Assembly (NCBI RefSeq): GCF_004345425.1
Contig: NZ_SLVP01000003.1
Coordinates: forward strand, 221,975-285,974
Reading direction: 5' to 3'
Origin: Paenibacillus sp. BK033
GTDB lineage: Bacteria > Bacillota > Bacilli > Paenibacillales > Paenibacillaceae
Length of the DNA stretch: 64,000 bases
Below the pieces are notes generated by a model. It saw nothing but the letters and a program-made list of their open reading frames with translations. It was not told the DNA's origin and ran no database searches. Every line of letters starts with the position of its first letter. Within the stretch, counting starts at the first letter, position 1. Made by a program: the position numbers and the translations under genes. Below are positions 1-9,092 of the stretch, one piece after another.

Positions 1-1217
1 AGGAACTGGTTTCCGAACAACCATCCTGTTCCGGCATAACCGACGTTGCTTGCGTTTACGCCTTGCGGGTAATCAATGACGTTATCGGATACTTTGACAT
101 AATGCTTGCCCTCGATTCCCCAGTCGAGCAGATTGACAACCTCCTTGTCCGTATACATGAGGTTCAAGAACTGCATCGCTTTTTCCGGGTTCTGGGAATT
201 CCTTGCGATTCCCCACATGATATTAGTGACCGTACTGGTTTTCGCGACAGGCGGAAGCATCTCGACGGATATGATCGGGGTTCCGCTCTGGCGGGATTCC
301 TGTACGTTGAATCCGGGCTTCATGACAGCAAGGCTTCCGGCTCCTTTGCCGGCTTTAATGATCTCGGATTTGGATTCCTTCACCGTAACCGCATCCTTGG
401 CGATAAAACCGGCAAGATACCATTCTCTCATTTTCTTCAACTCTGCCGCGTATTCTTCCGATTCGAACCAATTCACCACTTTCAAATCTTGTCCGTTATT
501 GAGCAGAACGCCCATATCGTCGCCAAGCGAATCCCGCGTGCTGAACGAAGAGAGCGGTGAAGCGTTCGTGGCGTTGACCATCGGAATCATATTCGGCTCG
601 TTTTCCTTAACGGTCTTGAGAATCGGCTCTACATCGTCTAAGGTTTTCACTTTGCTCAAATCAAGATTATACTTGTCGGCAAGATTTTTGTTCAAATAGA
701 AACCATAGCTTTGCGCCAAGTCGCGGACCGTTGGAACAGCATACGTTTTTCCGTTAATCTGAGCCGCATTCGCGTAATCCGGACCAAGCGCCTCCACGAT
801 TCCTTTCCCCTGGTTGGAGAGTAAGTCATCCAGTTGGACCAACTGGCCTTTTGCGACTTGATTCGCGTACGTGGTGCCTAACATTGGCATTAGGTCAAGC
901 TTCTCGTTGCTGGTTAACATTAAGTTAATCTGGTTTTGCCATGCGCTCATGCTGATCGGCAACAGCTTTACGGTGGCGTTAATTTTCGTTTTCGTGATCT
1001 TGTTTAGCTCTTGCTCAATGAGCAATTGGTCCTTCGGTACGCTGCCAAGCGAGAAATAGGCCACCGTCAGTTCATAGGGCTTGCCTCCGCCTCCGCCGGA
1101 TTCCTCGGTCCCTCCGTTCCCGGACGAGCTGCTGTTATTCCCGTTGTTTGATCCACATGCGGCAAGCAGAAGCATCATGGTAACCAAAGCATGAAGCATA
1201 ATCATCTTTCGTTTCAT
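1..1217 (-). CDS. ABC transporter solute-binding lipoprotein, system 1 (partial, C-terminus outside window)
   Basis: This is an extracellular sugar/oligosaccharide-type solute-binding protein (family 1 fold) anchored as a lipoprotein. The visible 405 residues begin with a lipoprotein signal ending in a lipobox, LLAAC, at about residues 17-21, followed by a Ser/Asn/Gly-rich linker. The start ATG at 1217 follows a GAGGGGAC ribosome site. The sequence is clearly paralogous to the binding protein at 25219-26733: both carry FLNLMYTDKE and DWGIEGKH. The C-terminus and any permeases downstream lie beyond the left edge. It sits downstream of its likely regulators (kinase/regulator at 1359-4745) and has its own promoter at 1289-1317. 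The ligand cannot be read from sequence; a glycan oligosaccharide is inferred from family and from system 2. Confidence 0.88.
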   Translation of the reverse strand, partial: MKRKMIMLHALVTMMLLLAACGSNNGNNSSSSGNGGTEESGGGGGKPYELTVAYFSLGSVPKDQLLIEQELNKITKTKINATVKLLPISMSAWQNQINLMLTSNEKLDLMPMLGTTYANQVAKGQLVQLDDLLSNQGKGIVEALGPDYANAAQINGKTYAVPTVRDLAQSYGFYLNKNLADKYNLDLSKVKTLDDVEPILKTVKENEPNMIPMVNATNASPLSSFSTRDSLGDDMGVLLNNGQDLKVVNWFESEEYAAELKKMREWYLAGFIAKDAVTVKESKSEIIKAGKGAGSLAVMKPGFNVQESRQSGTPIISVEMLPPVAKTSTVTNIMWGIARNSQNPEKAMQFLNLMYTDKEVVNLLDWGIEGKHYVKVSDNVIDYPQGVNASNVGYAGTGWLFGNQF

Positions 1218-1288
1218 TTTGTCCCCTCGTTTCGTTGGAATAAGCCAGGTCCGAATCGTTTGGTCCGTTGCGCTTCCCGGCTCTGCAT

Positions 1289-1317
1289 CTATAATAGGAC
1301 TTCTTGAATAAGGTCAA
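1289..1317 (-). promoter_or_regulatory. Sigma-A-like promoter of the system 1 binding-protein gene
   Basis: On the minus strand -35 TTGACC (1317-1312) and -10 TTATAG (1294-1289) are 17 bp apart; TATTAT two bases upstream is an alternative -10. The element lies 72 bp upstream of the start codon, and an inferred activator site ends 11 bp upstream of the -35 box. Confidence 0.55.
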
Positions 1318-1328
1318 CTACCCGGATA

Positions 1329-1356
1329 TCGACCTCTACCTGTCACGTCGTCGACC
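1329..1356. promoter_or_regulatory. Candidate response-regulator site, system 1 binding-protein promoter
   Basis: Two direct TCGAC half-sites begin at 1329 and 1351, 22 bp apart (two helical turns), with an inner core CCTGTCACG. The same architecture occurs at 4834-4861 (core CCTATCACG) and, with a different core, at three system 2 promoters. Direct repeats about two turns apart just upstream of -35 are typical of sites bound by the paired helix-turn-helix units of AraC-family activators. Assignment to the regulator at 1359-2981 is inference. Confidence 0.6.
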
Positions 1357-1358
1357 AC

Positions 1359-2981
1359 TCAACGGTCTTTTTCTCTGCTTGTACCAGCCTGTTCCTCGTG
1401 TCGGAATTCAAGCGGACTTCGGTTCGCGTGCTTTTTGAAAATGCGGGCAAAATGCGAAAAATTCGAAAAGCCAACCTGACTCGCAATCGCGTGAACGGGA
1501 AGAGCCGTCTTACTCAACAGCTGTCTGGCGACGGCCATACGTTTCCGGACGATATATTCCGTGACGGATACCCCCATCTCCTTTTTAAACATCCGGTCTA
1601 AGTAATCGGGATTTAAAAAAACATGCTTGGCAATATCATCACGTACCAAAGGTTTGTCCAGGTTTTGAACAATGTACGCTGTCGCTTGGTCAACGATTGA
1701 TCCGGAGCGTTCGACGGACCGAAGGCATTCCGCCGCTTTGGCTACGATATGGCGGCACCATTCGAGCATCTCTTTTACCGAACGGCAAGCTTTCTGCGAC
1801 ATTTCAACGGATTTATCGTCACTGAATAATTGACGAGCCTGGATCCCCTTGGCATGCAGCATGGAATACACCATCTGCAGAAAATCATGATGGAATTGAT
1901 GCAATCGTTTCGCATCCAAACTTGTGGCATGAGCTGATCTTTCCAAAAAAACGGTCACTTCTTCCAACAATTTCTCGGGAGCGTTCTCCGAAAGTAAAAC
2001 GGACCACAACGGAAGCTCAGGCTCATTTGAAGGGAACTGTTCCGCTAATTGCCCGTTCAACAGATGAACCCGGTTATCGAATGCCACGTTGTTACGGTCG
2101 AATGACAATAATTGATCGGTCACGGACGGCAATTCGTATGCATGAACCGGATGACCCACATAACAGCTCAAATCGCAATAGAAATATTGATTGCAACTGT
2201 TTATGAAAGTCTCGCAACTTTTCCTGAGCCGTTCCAGCTCGTAGTCACTCCATGTCTCAAACGTTAAAATCGCGAGTAAATTACCTTGATTAATAGGAAG
2301 CAATTGCCCGTATTCGCCCAACTTCATCAGTAGTTCCTCAGCGGAATTTCGAAGTGCGTACTCGAGTATAATCTCATCCCTCTTGTTCAAGACCTTATGC
2401 CATCGCTTTACGACAATCAGTAACGGAACGAATAACATCCCCTTCGGGTACGGGATGTTGCGTTCCTCCGCGGCCAGGTGAATGGCTTCAGGACGGGACG
2501 GAATGGTTCGATTCAAAATATCCAGCCAGAATCTTTCGATAAGCAGCGGTTGATGCTGAACCCAGAATTGACCGTACTGGCTGTACTCCGATTTTTTGTT
2601 GTCCTTTTCTTTCTTGGCTACGGCTTTGGCAATAACATTCTCGAGTTCCGGAATTGGGATCGGTTTCAAAAGATAATCGAAGCTGCCTAGCTGGATAGCC
2701 TGCTTGGCGTATTGAAAGTCTGCGTGGCACGTCAAGAAAATCGATTCCGTATCCGGATAATTCTCCCGAACCCAGGCAAGAAGCTCAAGACCGCTCCCCA
2801 ACGGCATTTCTATGTCGCACAGCATGATATCGATTGGAGAATCGGCCTCGAATCGTTCTTTGGCCTGTCGGATATCGTAAGCGGTAAGCACCTTGGAGAT
2901 GCCGAGCTTGTCCCACCGGGCAGCTGCCTTGATCCCTTCCACCGAGTGAATTTCATCGTCAACAATCAAAAGTCTGGCCAT
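1359..2981 (-). CDS. AraC-type response regulator (YesN family), system 1
   Basis: This DNA-binding response regulator has 540 residues. The N-terminal receiver domain (about 1-120) has the acidic pair IVDDE and the phospho-acceptor Asp in MLCDIEMP near residue 55. A poorly conserved middle region follows. The C-terminus (about 435-535) has two AraC-type helix-turn-helix units, with NPDYLDRMFKKEMG and GFSNFSHFARIFKKH. It begins 36 bp after the kinase gene and is probably co-transcribed with it. Kinases and regulators of this pair type usually control an adjacent sugar ABC transporter, here the binding protein at 1-1217. It is paralogous to the regulator at 28958-30544. Confidence 0.92.
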   Translation of the reverse strand: MARLLIVDDEIHSVEGIKAAARWDKLGISKVLTAYDIRQAKERFEADSPIDIMLCDIEMPLGSGLELLAWVRENYPDTESIFLTCHADFQYAKQAIQLGSFDYLLKPIPIPELENVIAKAVAKKEKDNKKSEYSQYGQFWVQHQPLLIERFWLDILNRTIPSRPEAIHLAAEERNIPYPKGMLFVPLLIVVKRWHKVLNKRDEIILEYALRNSAEELLMKLGEYGQLLPINQGNLLAILTFETWSDYELERLRKSCETFINSCNQYFYCDLSCYVGHPVHAYELPSVTDQLLSFDRNNVAFDNRVHLLNGQLAEQFPSNEPELPLWSVLLSENAPEKLLEEVTVFLERSAHATSLDAKRLHQFHHDFLQMVYSMLHAKGIQARQLFSDDKSVEMSQKACRSVKEMLEWCRHIVAKAAECLRSVERSGSIVDQATAYIVQNLDKPLVRDDIAKHVFLNPDYLDRMFKKEMGVSVTEYIVRKRMAVARQLLSKTALPVHAIASQVGFSNFSHFARIFKKHANRSPLEFRHEEQAGTSREKDR

Positions 2982-3017
2982 ATAAGCAATCGTTCTCCTT
3001 TCTAATCACAAGCTTGT

Positions 3018-4745
3018 CTACAAGGGTATCAGCATCTCAATGAGCGCTCCGGAAGGCACAGCGTTTGAGGCGAGCAAATAAGCCTTTTCCGGATACAGCA
3101 ATCCAAGCCTTCGCTGAACGTTCCAAATTCCGATATGTTCTCCTTGTTCATCAATGATCCTATTTCCCGCTCTTATTTCCTCCAGAACTTCCTTCGAGAA
3201 GCCTTTCCCCGTGTCCTGGACACTGATCAGAAGCCTCGGCTCCGATTCGGACTCCTCTAATTTAATGCGAACGGAGATCCTGACTTTTACGTCGGAGTCT
3301 ATGGCATGCTTAATGGAATTTTCAACAAATGTCTGAATGACAAGCGGCGGAATCCGTGCGGCCAGCAAATATTCGGGAGCTGCTATCTCGAATGATAGTC
3401 TATCGGGAAATCTTAGTTCTTGAATCCGAATGTAATTGCGCACATGCTCGAGCTCGTCCTTCACCGTGACGAACGTCAGATTGCTTCGAAACATGTAGCG
3501 GAAGTATCGCACCAAATTTAGTGCCATCTCTTGAATTAATTCGTAATTTCGCACCAACGCTAGATTGTATATAATGTTTAAAGCATTCATATAAAAATGC
3601 GGATTAATCTGCAGCTGCAAGTGTTGCAGCTCCGCCTTCTGCTTGCTTAGCTGCTCTTCGTATACGTTGATTCGCAGTTCCTGCACTTGCTGCATCATTC
3701 GATTAAACGTCTCGTTCACAAGCAGGAACTCATCGGATGTCGGAAATGGGTCGATACGTGTGTTTAAATTGCCCTCGCCGATTCGCTTCATGGCCACTAT
3801 AATCCGATTGAGGGGCCTGAGAACCATCTTTCGCAGCAGTAACAAATAGACCGGAACCAAGATGACGGCTGCAATCGGAATCATCGAAGCAATGCGCTTC
3901 AAATACGGCAAATTCTCTAGCATTTGCTTATTCGGAATCAGCGCTACCAAACGAAAGTCGCCTTTGGTCGACCGTTGGCCAAGGACCAAATAAGAGATCT
4001 TATCTCCTGAAAAGTAATAACCTTCCATATTCCTGGATAGATTGATGTTGTGCTCCTTCACCTCTCCGGCATGTATCATCGGTTCCCCCTCCTCCGTGGA
4101 GAACAGCGAAATCCCGTCCTTGCCGAGATTCAATAAGCTCAAGGGTACCGAAAGCCTCTCTATGTTTAACCAAGCACCTACATAGCTGTCGCTTGTTTGC
4201 AAAACACGGAACAAGTAGTACTCGCCATTAATTTTTTCGCTGTACCACGTCCTGTTTAACGATGCTTTTTCGCTCCGAAGGTTGTCGGTAAGCTTTTGAA
4301 TATAGCTGCGAATCCCTTCTCTTTCTTGCATGCTTTCGGATCCTTGAAATTCTTCCAAAAGCTCTTGGTTCGGAACCGAATAGACAAACATGGAATCGAT
4401 TGACTGGAAGTTGGCTATGTCTGTTTTCATCCTGTTGTCCAAGCGGACTTTAGCCAGGATACGAGCCTGCTCGGAGGCTTGGTATTCCATATCTTGTAGA
4501 TCCGGGTCATTCACGATAAGATTCGTCATATATTTATCGACATTGTCCAGGTTACTATCGATTTGCTCCATGTACATCGTAATCAAGTTGCGGTTGGATT
4601 CAGCGACCTGCTTGTGAACGACGCGGATTGCATAGTTGTTGTTGTATATGAGAAATGCTACAGTCGGCAATGTAATCACTAACAGACCGAAAACGAGCTT
4701 GAAGCGAATGGAGTTCCATGTAAATCCAAAAAGCCGTCCCGTCAT
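3018..4745 (-). CDS. Sensor histidine kinase (YesM family), system 1
   Basis: This membrane histidine kinase (575 residues) is expected to sense an extracellular carbohydrate signal. An N-terminal membrane helix (about 15-35) is followed by an extracellular sensor region to about 285, a second helix near 290-310, and a HAMP linker with LRPLNRI. The His_kinase domain has the phospho-accepting His in QINPHFYMNAL. The ATPase domain has an N box (NSIKHA), DTGKGFS and GEHIGIWNVQRRLGLLYP. It is first in its transcript, with the response regulator directly after it. The upstream region carries a 22-bp-spaced TCGAC repeat, which suggests autoregulation. Confidence 0.92.
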   Translation of the reverse strand: MTGRLFGFTWNSIRFKLVFGLLVITLPTVAFLIYNNNYAIRVVHKQVAESNRNLITMYMEQIDSNLDNVDKYMTNLIVNDPDLQDMEYQASEQARILAKVRLDNRMKTDIANFQSIDSMFVYSVPNQELLEEFQGSESMQEREGIRSYIQKLTDNLRSEKASLNRTWYSEKINGEYYLFRVLQTSDSYVGAWLNIERLSVPLSLLNLGKDGISLFSTEEGEPMIHAGEVKEHNINLSRNMEGYYFSGDKISYLVLGQRSTKGDFRLVALIPNKQMLENLPYLKRIASMIPIAAVILVPVYLLLLRKMVLRPLNRIIVAMKRIGEGNLNTRIDPFPTSDEFLLVNETFNRMMQQVQELRINVYEEQLSKQKAELQHLQLQINPHFYMNALNIIYNLALVRNYELIQEMALNLVRYFRYMFRSNLTFVTVKDELEHVRNYIRIQELRFPDRLSFEIAAPEYLLAARIPPLVIQTFVENSIKHAIDSDVKVRISVRIKLEESESEPRLLISVQDTGKGFSKEVLEEIRAGNRIIDEQGEHIGIWNVQRRLGLLYPEKAYLLASNAVPSGALIEMLIPL

Positions 4746-4833
4746 TTGCGATCATCCTTTCTATGTAAAAGACCTATTATGCCCAGCGTAACTCCTATTT
4801 TATTAGATCGGTTAACATTAGACGAATACAATC

Positions 4834-4861
4834 TCGACTATTTCCTATCACGGGATCGACT
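4834..4861. promoter_or_regulatory. Candidate response-regulator site upstream of kinase 1
   Basis: TCGAC half-sites begin at 4834 and 4856, 22 bp apart, with core CCTATCACG matching the site at 1329-1356. On the minus strand a TAAAAT -10-like box lies 31 bp after the proximal half-site, in the same place as at the other four promoters; the -35 position is poor, as expected for an activated promoter. Autoregulation of the kinase/regulator operon is inferred. Confidence 0.5.
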
Positions 4862-4967
4862 AATTAATAACTTCCCTAATGTAATAATCACAAGCGCACG
4901 CTTCTGTAGATTAGCGTTAAATAATAAGTAATTTATTAACTGCTATTAAAATCAAAATAATACGGAC

Positions 4968-4995
4968 AAAAAAAGAGCCGGATATGATCCGACCC
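4968..4995 (-). terminator. Rho-independent terminator after the YusW-like gene
   Basis: On the minus strand a 9-bp stem (GGTCGGAT pairing with ATCCGGC through two G-T wobbles, loop CAT) is followed by seven T. It lies 17 bp past the stop of the gene at 5012-5884. Confidence 0.8.
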
Positions 4996-5011
4996 TTTTT
5001 TTGAATTTGTA

Positions 5012-5884
5012 TTAGTCCTCGTCATGCTCTTCATGTTCTTGGTGTTTACCATGATTGCCGTCATGGTCGCGGTTCTCGCCTTGATCATCATCATGACTAC
5101 CCTTTTGCCCGTTATTTTGGCCGTGCTCCCGATCGCTGCGCACTAATTGCGTTTGCTGCTTCTTCTTTTCCTGCTGCTCCTTATGAGCCTTCTGCCAAGC
5201 TTGCTGCAGCGCTTTTTTCTGAGCAATCAATGCCTTCTTCTGCTCTTGCTTGGTATGCTGATCATCCGTTGCAGCCTGTGCCTTCTTATCTTGAACGGTT
5301 GATTGTACGGGTTGAACCTTCGCAGCGTCATCACCGTGATCAGCGTCGTCGTCCTTCTCTTCCTTGAACTTCAATTCATCCGGACGGTTTTTCATTTTAA
5401 TATCGATTTCCAGTTCTACTTTTGCCGGATCGACAGCAAAGTGCTTATACAACGCATCCATGACTTGCTGCTTGTCCATGTTTGCCTGCAGATTTAGTGC
5501 CGTAAGCAGCTGCTGAATGAACGAAGTCGCTTCACTGCCTGTCAAATATTGTTTCTGGCCCTCGCCAATTTTAATTTCCACCTTGGACTCGGTTTGCGCT
5601 TGTTCCTCTTCGAGCTCGATCTTGACTTTCACGTTATTGCCTTCTATTTTCAGCTCCAGTTCCTTCAACTGTTCAAGCTGAATTGGAGCTGTACTGGTGC
5701 CCGGTTGGGCTGCCGCAAGCTTAACCGCAGCATCCGTCTTTGACGGGACTACGGATGAATCGCTTATTGTCGGTTTATCCTCTTGCGCTGCGGAAGCATC
5801 ATAATCCGCGTAGGCTACTACACCGTAAGAAAGCATGATCGTGCTTATTGCACCGATTAGTATATAGGAAATTTTCTTTTTCAA
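5012..5884 (-). CDS. YusW-like secreted protein with charged His/Asp/Glu-rich tail
   Basis: This 290-residue protein has a signal peptide (MKKKISYILIG through VVAYA, cleavage after about residue 26). Residues about 70-180 resemble the YusW-like family: beta-rich acidic segments, a G-x-EA-x-x-I-x-x-LL stretch, then a helix and a final strand ELEIDIKMKN. The last 100 residues are low complexity: Gln/Lys-rich helices, then a tail dominated by His, Asp, Glu and Gly that could bind divalent metals. The function of the family is unknown to me. It stands alone between terminators. Confidence 0.65.
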   Translation of the reverse strand: MKKKISYILIGAISTIMLSYGVVAYADYDASAAQEDKPTISDSSVVPSKTDAAVKLAAAQPGTSTAPIQLEQLKELELKIEGNNVKVKIELEEEQAQTESKVEIKIGEGQKQYLTGSEATSFIQQLLTALNLQANMDKQQVMDALYKHFAVDPAKVELEIDIKMKNRPDELKFKEEKDDDADHGDDAAKVQPVQSTVQDKKAQAATDDQHTKQEQKKALIAQKKALQQAWQKAHKEQQEKKKQQTQLVRSDREHGQNNGQKGSHDDDQGENRDHDGNHGKHQEHEEHDED

Positions 5885-5972
5885 AATGCGCCTCCTAAAA
5901 TGACATGCATGTTTTTGTTCTTGGCAGCCAATATAGGATTTCGTTAGGCTCGGCTGTTTTTAAGTCCGTATT

Positions 5973-5994
5973 AAAAAAAGCCGCGATTCGCGGC
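5973..5994 (-). terminator. Terminator after the hemolysin III gene
   Basis: A perfect 6-bp stem GCCGCG/CGCGGC with an ATT loop is followed on the minus strand by seven T, directly past the stop codon at 6000. Confidence 0.85.
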
Positions 5995-5999
5995 CTTTC

Positions 6000-6635
6000 T
6001 CAAACATACAAAAAAATGGAAAAGAAGTGACAGACGGATCCGGCGATAACGAAAAGATGCCATACCGCATGATGATAAAGGAAGCCTCTCCATACATAAA
6101 AGATGCTGCCAACCGTATAACACACGCCGCCGATGACCAGAAATACAAGTCCTCCATAGGCTAAATGGTCAGCTATGGCCCCCCATGCAAAAACAATCAT
6201 CCATCCCATAACGACGTAACCAAGCGTTGATAAGAATAGAAACCTCTTTACAAAGAAGCATTTAAACACCACGCCCCCGATCGCTAATCCCCACACAATG
6301 CCAAATAAGCTCCAACCGAACGGACTTCGTATCGTAACAAGCAGATAAGGCGTGTATGTGCCGGCAATAAACAAATAAATCGACCCATGATCGAAAATTT
6401 CGAACAGATCCTTTACTTTTCCTTCCGGAAAACTATGCAAAAGGGTGGATGACATATATAAAATAAACATAAAAAATCCAAACAGGACAAACGATACGAT
6501 ATGCCAGGCTTCACCAATGTAACTCGCCCTAACGATGAGCAATACCAATGCGGCAATACTTAACCCGGCGCCAATGCCATGGGTGATAGCGTTAGCCGCT
6601 TCTTCCTTCCTAGAATAGACATGCGTATTTGCCAT
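6000..6635 (-). CDS. Hemolysin III family membrane protein (TrhA/YqfA-like)
   Basis: This 211-residue polytopic membrane protein has about seven hydrophobic helices, of the hemolysin III/PAQR-like superfamily. The N-terminal EEAANAITHGIGAG motif, a central SxxxH region (MSSTLLHSFP) and a C-terminal HxxxH (HHAVWHLFVIAGS) are the expected conserved and putative metal-binding positions. Members are linked to membrane lipid or fluidity homeostasis; haemolytic activity is not implied. Start ATG 6635 follows a GGAGGAGT site. Single-gene unit. Confidence 0.9.
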   Translation of the reverse strand: MANTHVYSRKEEAANAITHGIGAGLSIAALVLLIVRASYIGEAWHIVSFVLFGFFMFILYMSSTLLHSFPEGKVKDLFEIFDHGSIYLFIAGTYTPYLLVTIRSPFGWSLFGIVWGLAIGGVVFKCFFVKRFLFLSTLGYVVMGWMIVFAWGAIADHLAYGGLVFLVIGGVCYTVGSIFYVWRGFLYHHAVWHLFVIAGSVCHFFSIFLYV

Positions 6636-6901
6636 AGACTCCTCCTGATTTGCAACTAACGCAAAAAGGTTTTACTTCTATCGTAACATAAGTGCGCGTA
6701 CCGGTAACAGCAGACGGTTTAGTGCTGTTCTCATGCCGTAATCAGTGATCACGGCAAACTTAACGATTCTGGTCTCCTCCGTTGCTGCGAACACGGCAAA
6801 CTTCTTGATTTTCTCTACCTCACTCCTTAATCCAACCGCATTCCAACGCAAACCAATTATGGTATAGTTCTGTAAACATATTGGACAAGGTGGTTACACG
6901 A

Positions 6902-7093
6902 TTGTTAATCCGTAACGATTCTTATTTCTGCATGCATTGCAAAATCGTTCATGTTCGCCGGAAAGGGGATCTCATTATGACGACCGGTTGGGTGTGCATT
7001 GACAACGTCAAACATGCTGCCGGTTTCTGCAGCACCTGTAAGAATAAGCTTCCTAGCCAAGACCTTAAGTCTCCTTTCGCAGGGTCTACTTAA
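6902..7093 (+). CDS. Small CxxC protein, possible zinc ribbon
   Basis: This open frame of 63 residues from TTG 6902 has an AAGGTGG ribosome site 8 nt upstream; an earlier TTG at 6881 lacks one. It contains two Cys pairs, CMHC near the N-terminus and CSTC about 36 residues later, plus a third Cys between them. The spacing is compatible with a four-Cys zinc ribbon. A strong terminator begins 8 bp after the stop, which supports a transcribed gene. I do not recognise the family. Confidence 0.5.
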   Translation: MLIRNDSYFCMHCKIVHVRRKGDLIMTTGWVCIDNVKHAAGFCSTCKNKLPSQDLKSPFAGST

Positions 7094-7100
7094 CCAACGA

Positions 7101-7130
7101 AAAGCTCCGTCCCGAAGGACGGAGCTTTTT
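7101..7130 (+). terminator. Terminator after the small CxxC gene
   Basis: A 12-bp stem AAAGCTCCGTCC/GGACGGAGCTTT with a CGAA loop is followed by a T run. It lies just past the stop at 7093. Confidence 0.85.
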
Positions 7131-7377
7131 ATGAATTAACCTTTTTCCGGTCCAATTAGAGATTCCGTTGGATGGATTAGGCAATATCCGATCGGAGAGG
7201 CCTGGCCGTTCCCTTACCTTAAAACGCTATTACGTTTCGTTATTCGTTCACCCTCGTTGGCTACGGTTAAGTAAACCGATGTTTCGTTAGACGCTAACCG
7301 AACATCAATGACTTTTGTAAAAAATGGCGTAATTTTCCCCGCGGGTGAGAAGGTCAAACGGCGGCGAAGGTATCCTC
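7131..7377. other. Intergenic region without a recognisable gene
   Basis: About 250 bp between the terminator and the end of the aldo/keto reductase gene. I see no open frame with a ribosome site, no RNA gene and no clear terminator for the reductase transcript. Confidence 0.5.
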
Positions 7378-8241
7378 TTACTTTAATTTTCCGCCAAACA
7401 CCGGGAAGAAGCTATGTTCCCCATAATGCTGAATTTGCTCCAGATTTTTTAACGTATCCATATCGGTATCGTTGATAACAAAATCAAGCTCCGCATTCAT
7501 TCTCATGTGATTCGGATTTGCCGTCTTGGGAATGACAACTAGACCAAGCTGTATGTCGTAGCGCAGGCAAAGCTGGGCAACCGATACTCCATACTTATCC
7601 GCGATTACCTTCACGGCTGCATCGTCAAGGATTGCACCATGAGCTATTGGGGAATAGGCATCTACCAGGATGTCTTCTGTCTGGCAGAATCGAATCAGCT
7701 TCTCAGGAGTATTGCTCACATGCGCCAATATCTGATTGACCATTGGCTTGATCTCGCAGACGGCTAGAATATTCTCTATATCATCCTGGAGGAAGTTGGA
7801 AAGGCCGATAGCCTTTACTTTTCCTGACCTATAAGCATTCTCCATTGCTTTCCAAGCTTCTTTGTTTTCCTCGAAGTAGCGCTTCTCCTCGCGGAACTCC
7901 CGCCAAGGCTGCGGGCTGTGAATAATCAGAAGATCAATGTAATCCAGCCCCATTCTCGCCAACGATTCATCAATAGATTGCATAACGGCCGTATAGTTCT
8001 TTAATTCGGCAGCAACCTTTGTCATAATGAAAAGCTCTTCCCTTGCGACGCCGCAGGAACGAATTCCTTCGCCTACGCCAGCTTCATTCCCATAAGCCTG
8101 AGCAGTATCAATATGGCGATATCCGATAGACACCGCGTCACGCACGGCTTGCGCAGCTTGCTCATTGTCAAGCAGCCAAGTACCTAGCCCCAACTTTGGT
8201 ATTTCCAAGCCATTTGATAATCTACAGGTTTCGTTAAACAT
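7378..8241 (-). CDS. Aldo/keto reductase
   Basis: This cytosolic NADPH-dependent oxidoreductase has a (beta/alpha)8 barrel and 287 residues. The tetrad is visible: Asp and Tyr in DTAQAYGNE, Lys in MTKVAAEL and His in LLIIHSPQPW. The cofactor region has VIPKTANPNHMRMN. The start ATG follows AAGGTGGGC. It is second in a two-gene operon with a carboxymuconolactone decarboxylase-like gene 54 bp upstream, under a promoter with a TetR-type operator. The substrate is unknown; reactive aldehydes or ketones are plausible. Confidence 0.92.
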   Translation of the reverse strand: MFNETCRLSNGLEIPKLGLGTWLLDNEQAAQAVRDAVSIGYRHIDTAQAYGNEAGVGEGIRSCGVAREELFIMTKVAAELKNYTAVMQSIDESLARMGLDYIDLLIIHSPQPWREFREEKRYFEENKEAWKAMENAYRSGKVKAIGLSNFLQDDIENILAVCEIKPMVNQILAHVSNTPEKLIRFCQTEDILVDAYSPIAHGAILDDAAVKVIADKYGVSVAQLCLRYDIQLGLVVIPKTANPNHMRMNAELDFVINDTDMDTLKNLEQIQHYGEHSFFPVFGGKLK

Positions 8242-8295
8242 ATTTTGCCCACCTTATCCGTTGTTATCGTTTCAAACCCTATATAAGCCGGTCGC

Positions 8296-9054
8296 TCATT
8301 CATCCTCCGGAATAATCTCGTTGACGCATTGCAGCGCATTTAGCGTGCGAGGGAAACCCATGTAGGGCAGGCAGTGTGTGATGGCGGCGATCAAGGTATC
8401 TTTTTTGTTGCCAACATTGAGATTACCCCAAACATGCGCCTTGACTTGGCTGTCAGCTCCGCCAAGCGCGCTTAGAATGCAAAGCGTGAGCAATTCCCGA
8501 GTTTTCAAATCAAGACCACCGCGGGTGTAGAAGTCGCCAAAACAAAAGGAGGAAAGGAAATCCTGGATATGGATTTGATTGGCCGGAGCCTTCTCGCGGT
8601 TCTGCCTGATGACCTCTCCGAAAATCTCGATTTGCGCAGCTAGTCCCTTTTCAAAGCGTTCGTCTTCATTCACGAGGCGCTGGCTTTCAAGGGGTAATTC
8701 AATGTTTCTGGCTTTAAAAACCTCATTAACCTCTGCGATTGCGTTAAGCGTTTTGGGAAACCCAATATAGGGCGCACACTGGTAAACCGCCTCTTTGATC
8801 TCGATCGGCGTCAGCCCGACATGAAGTGCGGCATGCACATGGGAACGGAGCTGAGGAAGCGTTTGATTCATGGCCAGAACCACCAGTGTAATCAGCTCCC
8901 GTTGCCCCTCATTCAAGCTGCCCTGATGGAACACTTCACCGAATATAAAACGGCTCAAAATATCTTGAAGATCCGGATCAGTTGCGTATGCTGCCGGAAT
9001 GGCGTCGCCGAAAAGCTTTATATACGTATCCTGACTTTTCTCCACTCGATTCAT
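8296..9054 (-). CDS. Carboxymuconolactone decarboxylase-like protein, two domains
   Basis: This 252-residue protein contains two tandem CMD/AhpD-like helical units (about 30-115 and 150-245). Each has the pattern H-x4-N/A-L-x-VG followed by C-x-P-Y-x-GFP-x-TLNA. Family members act as decarboxylases or thiol peroxidase-like enzymes, and many are redox-stress proteins. The start ATG 9054 follows GGAGGAGG. It heads the operon with the aldo/keto reductase and is divergent from the TetR gene at 9232, a layout typical of an electrophile- or quinone-responsive pair. Confidence 0.88.
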   Translation of the reverse strand: MNRVEKSQDTYIKLFGDAIPAAYATDPDLQDILSRFIFGEVFHQGSLNEGQRELITLVVLAMNQTLPQLRSHVHAALHVGLTPIEIKEAVYQCAPYIGFPKTLNAIAEVNEVFKARNIELPLESQRLVNEDERFEKGLAAQIEIFGEVIRQNREKAPANQIHIQDFLSSFCFGDFYTRGGLDLKTRELLTLCILSALGGADSQVKAHVWGNLNVGNKKDTLIAAITHCLPYMGFPRTLNALQCVNEIIPEDE

Positions 9055-9092
9055 ATTAAAGCCTCCTCCTCAAAACCAACAATGGATTGAAA

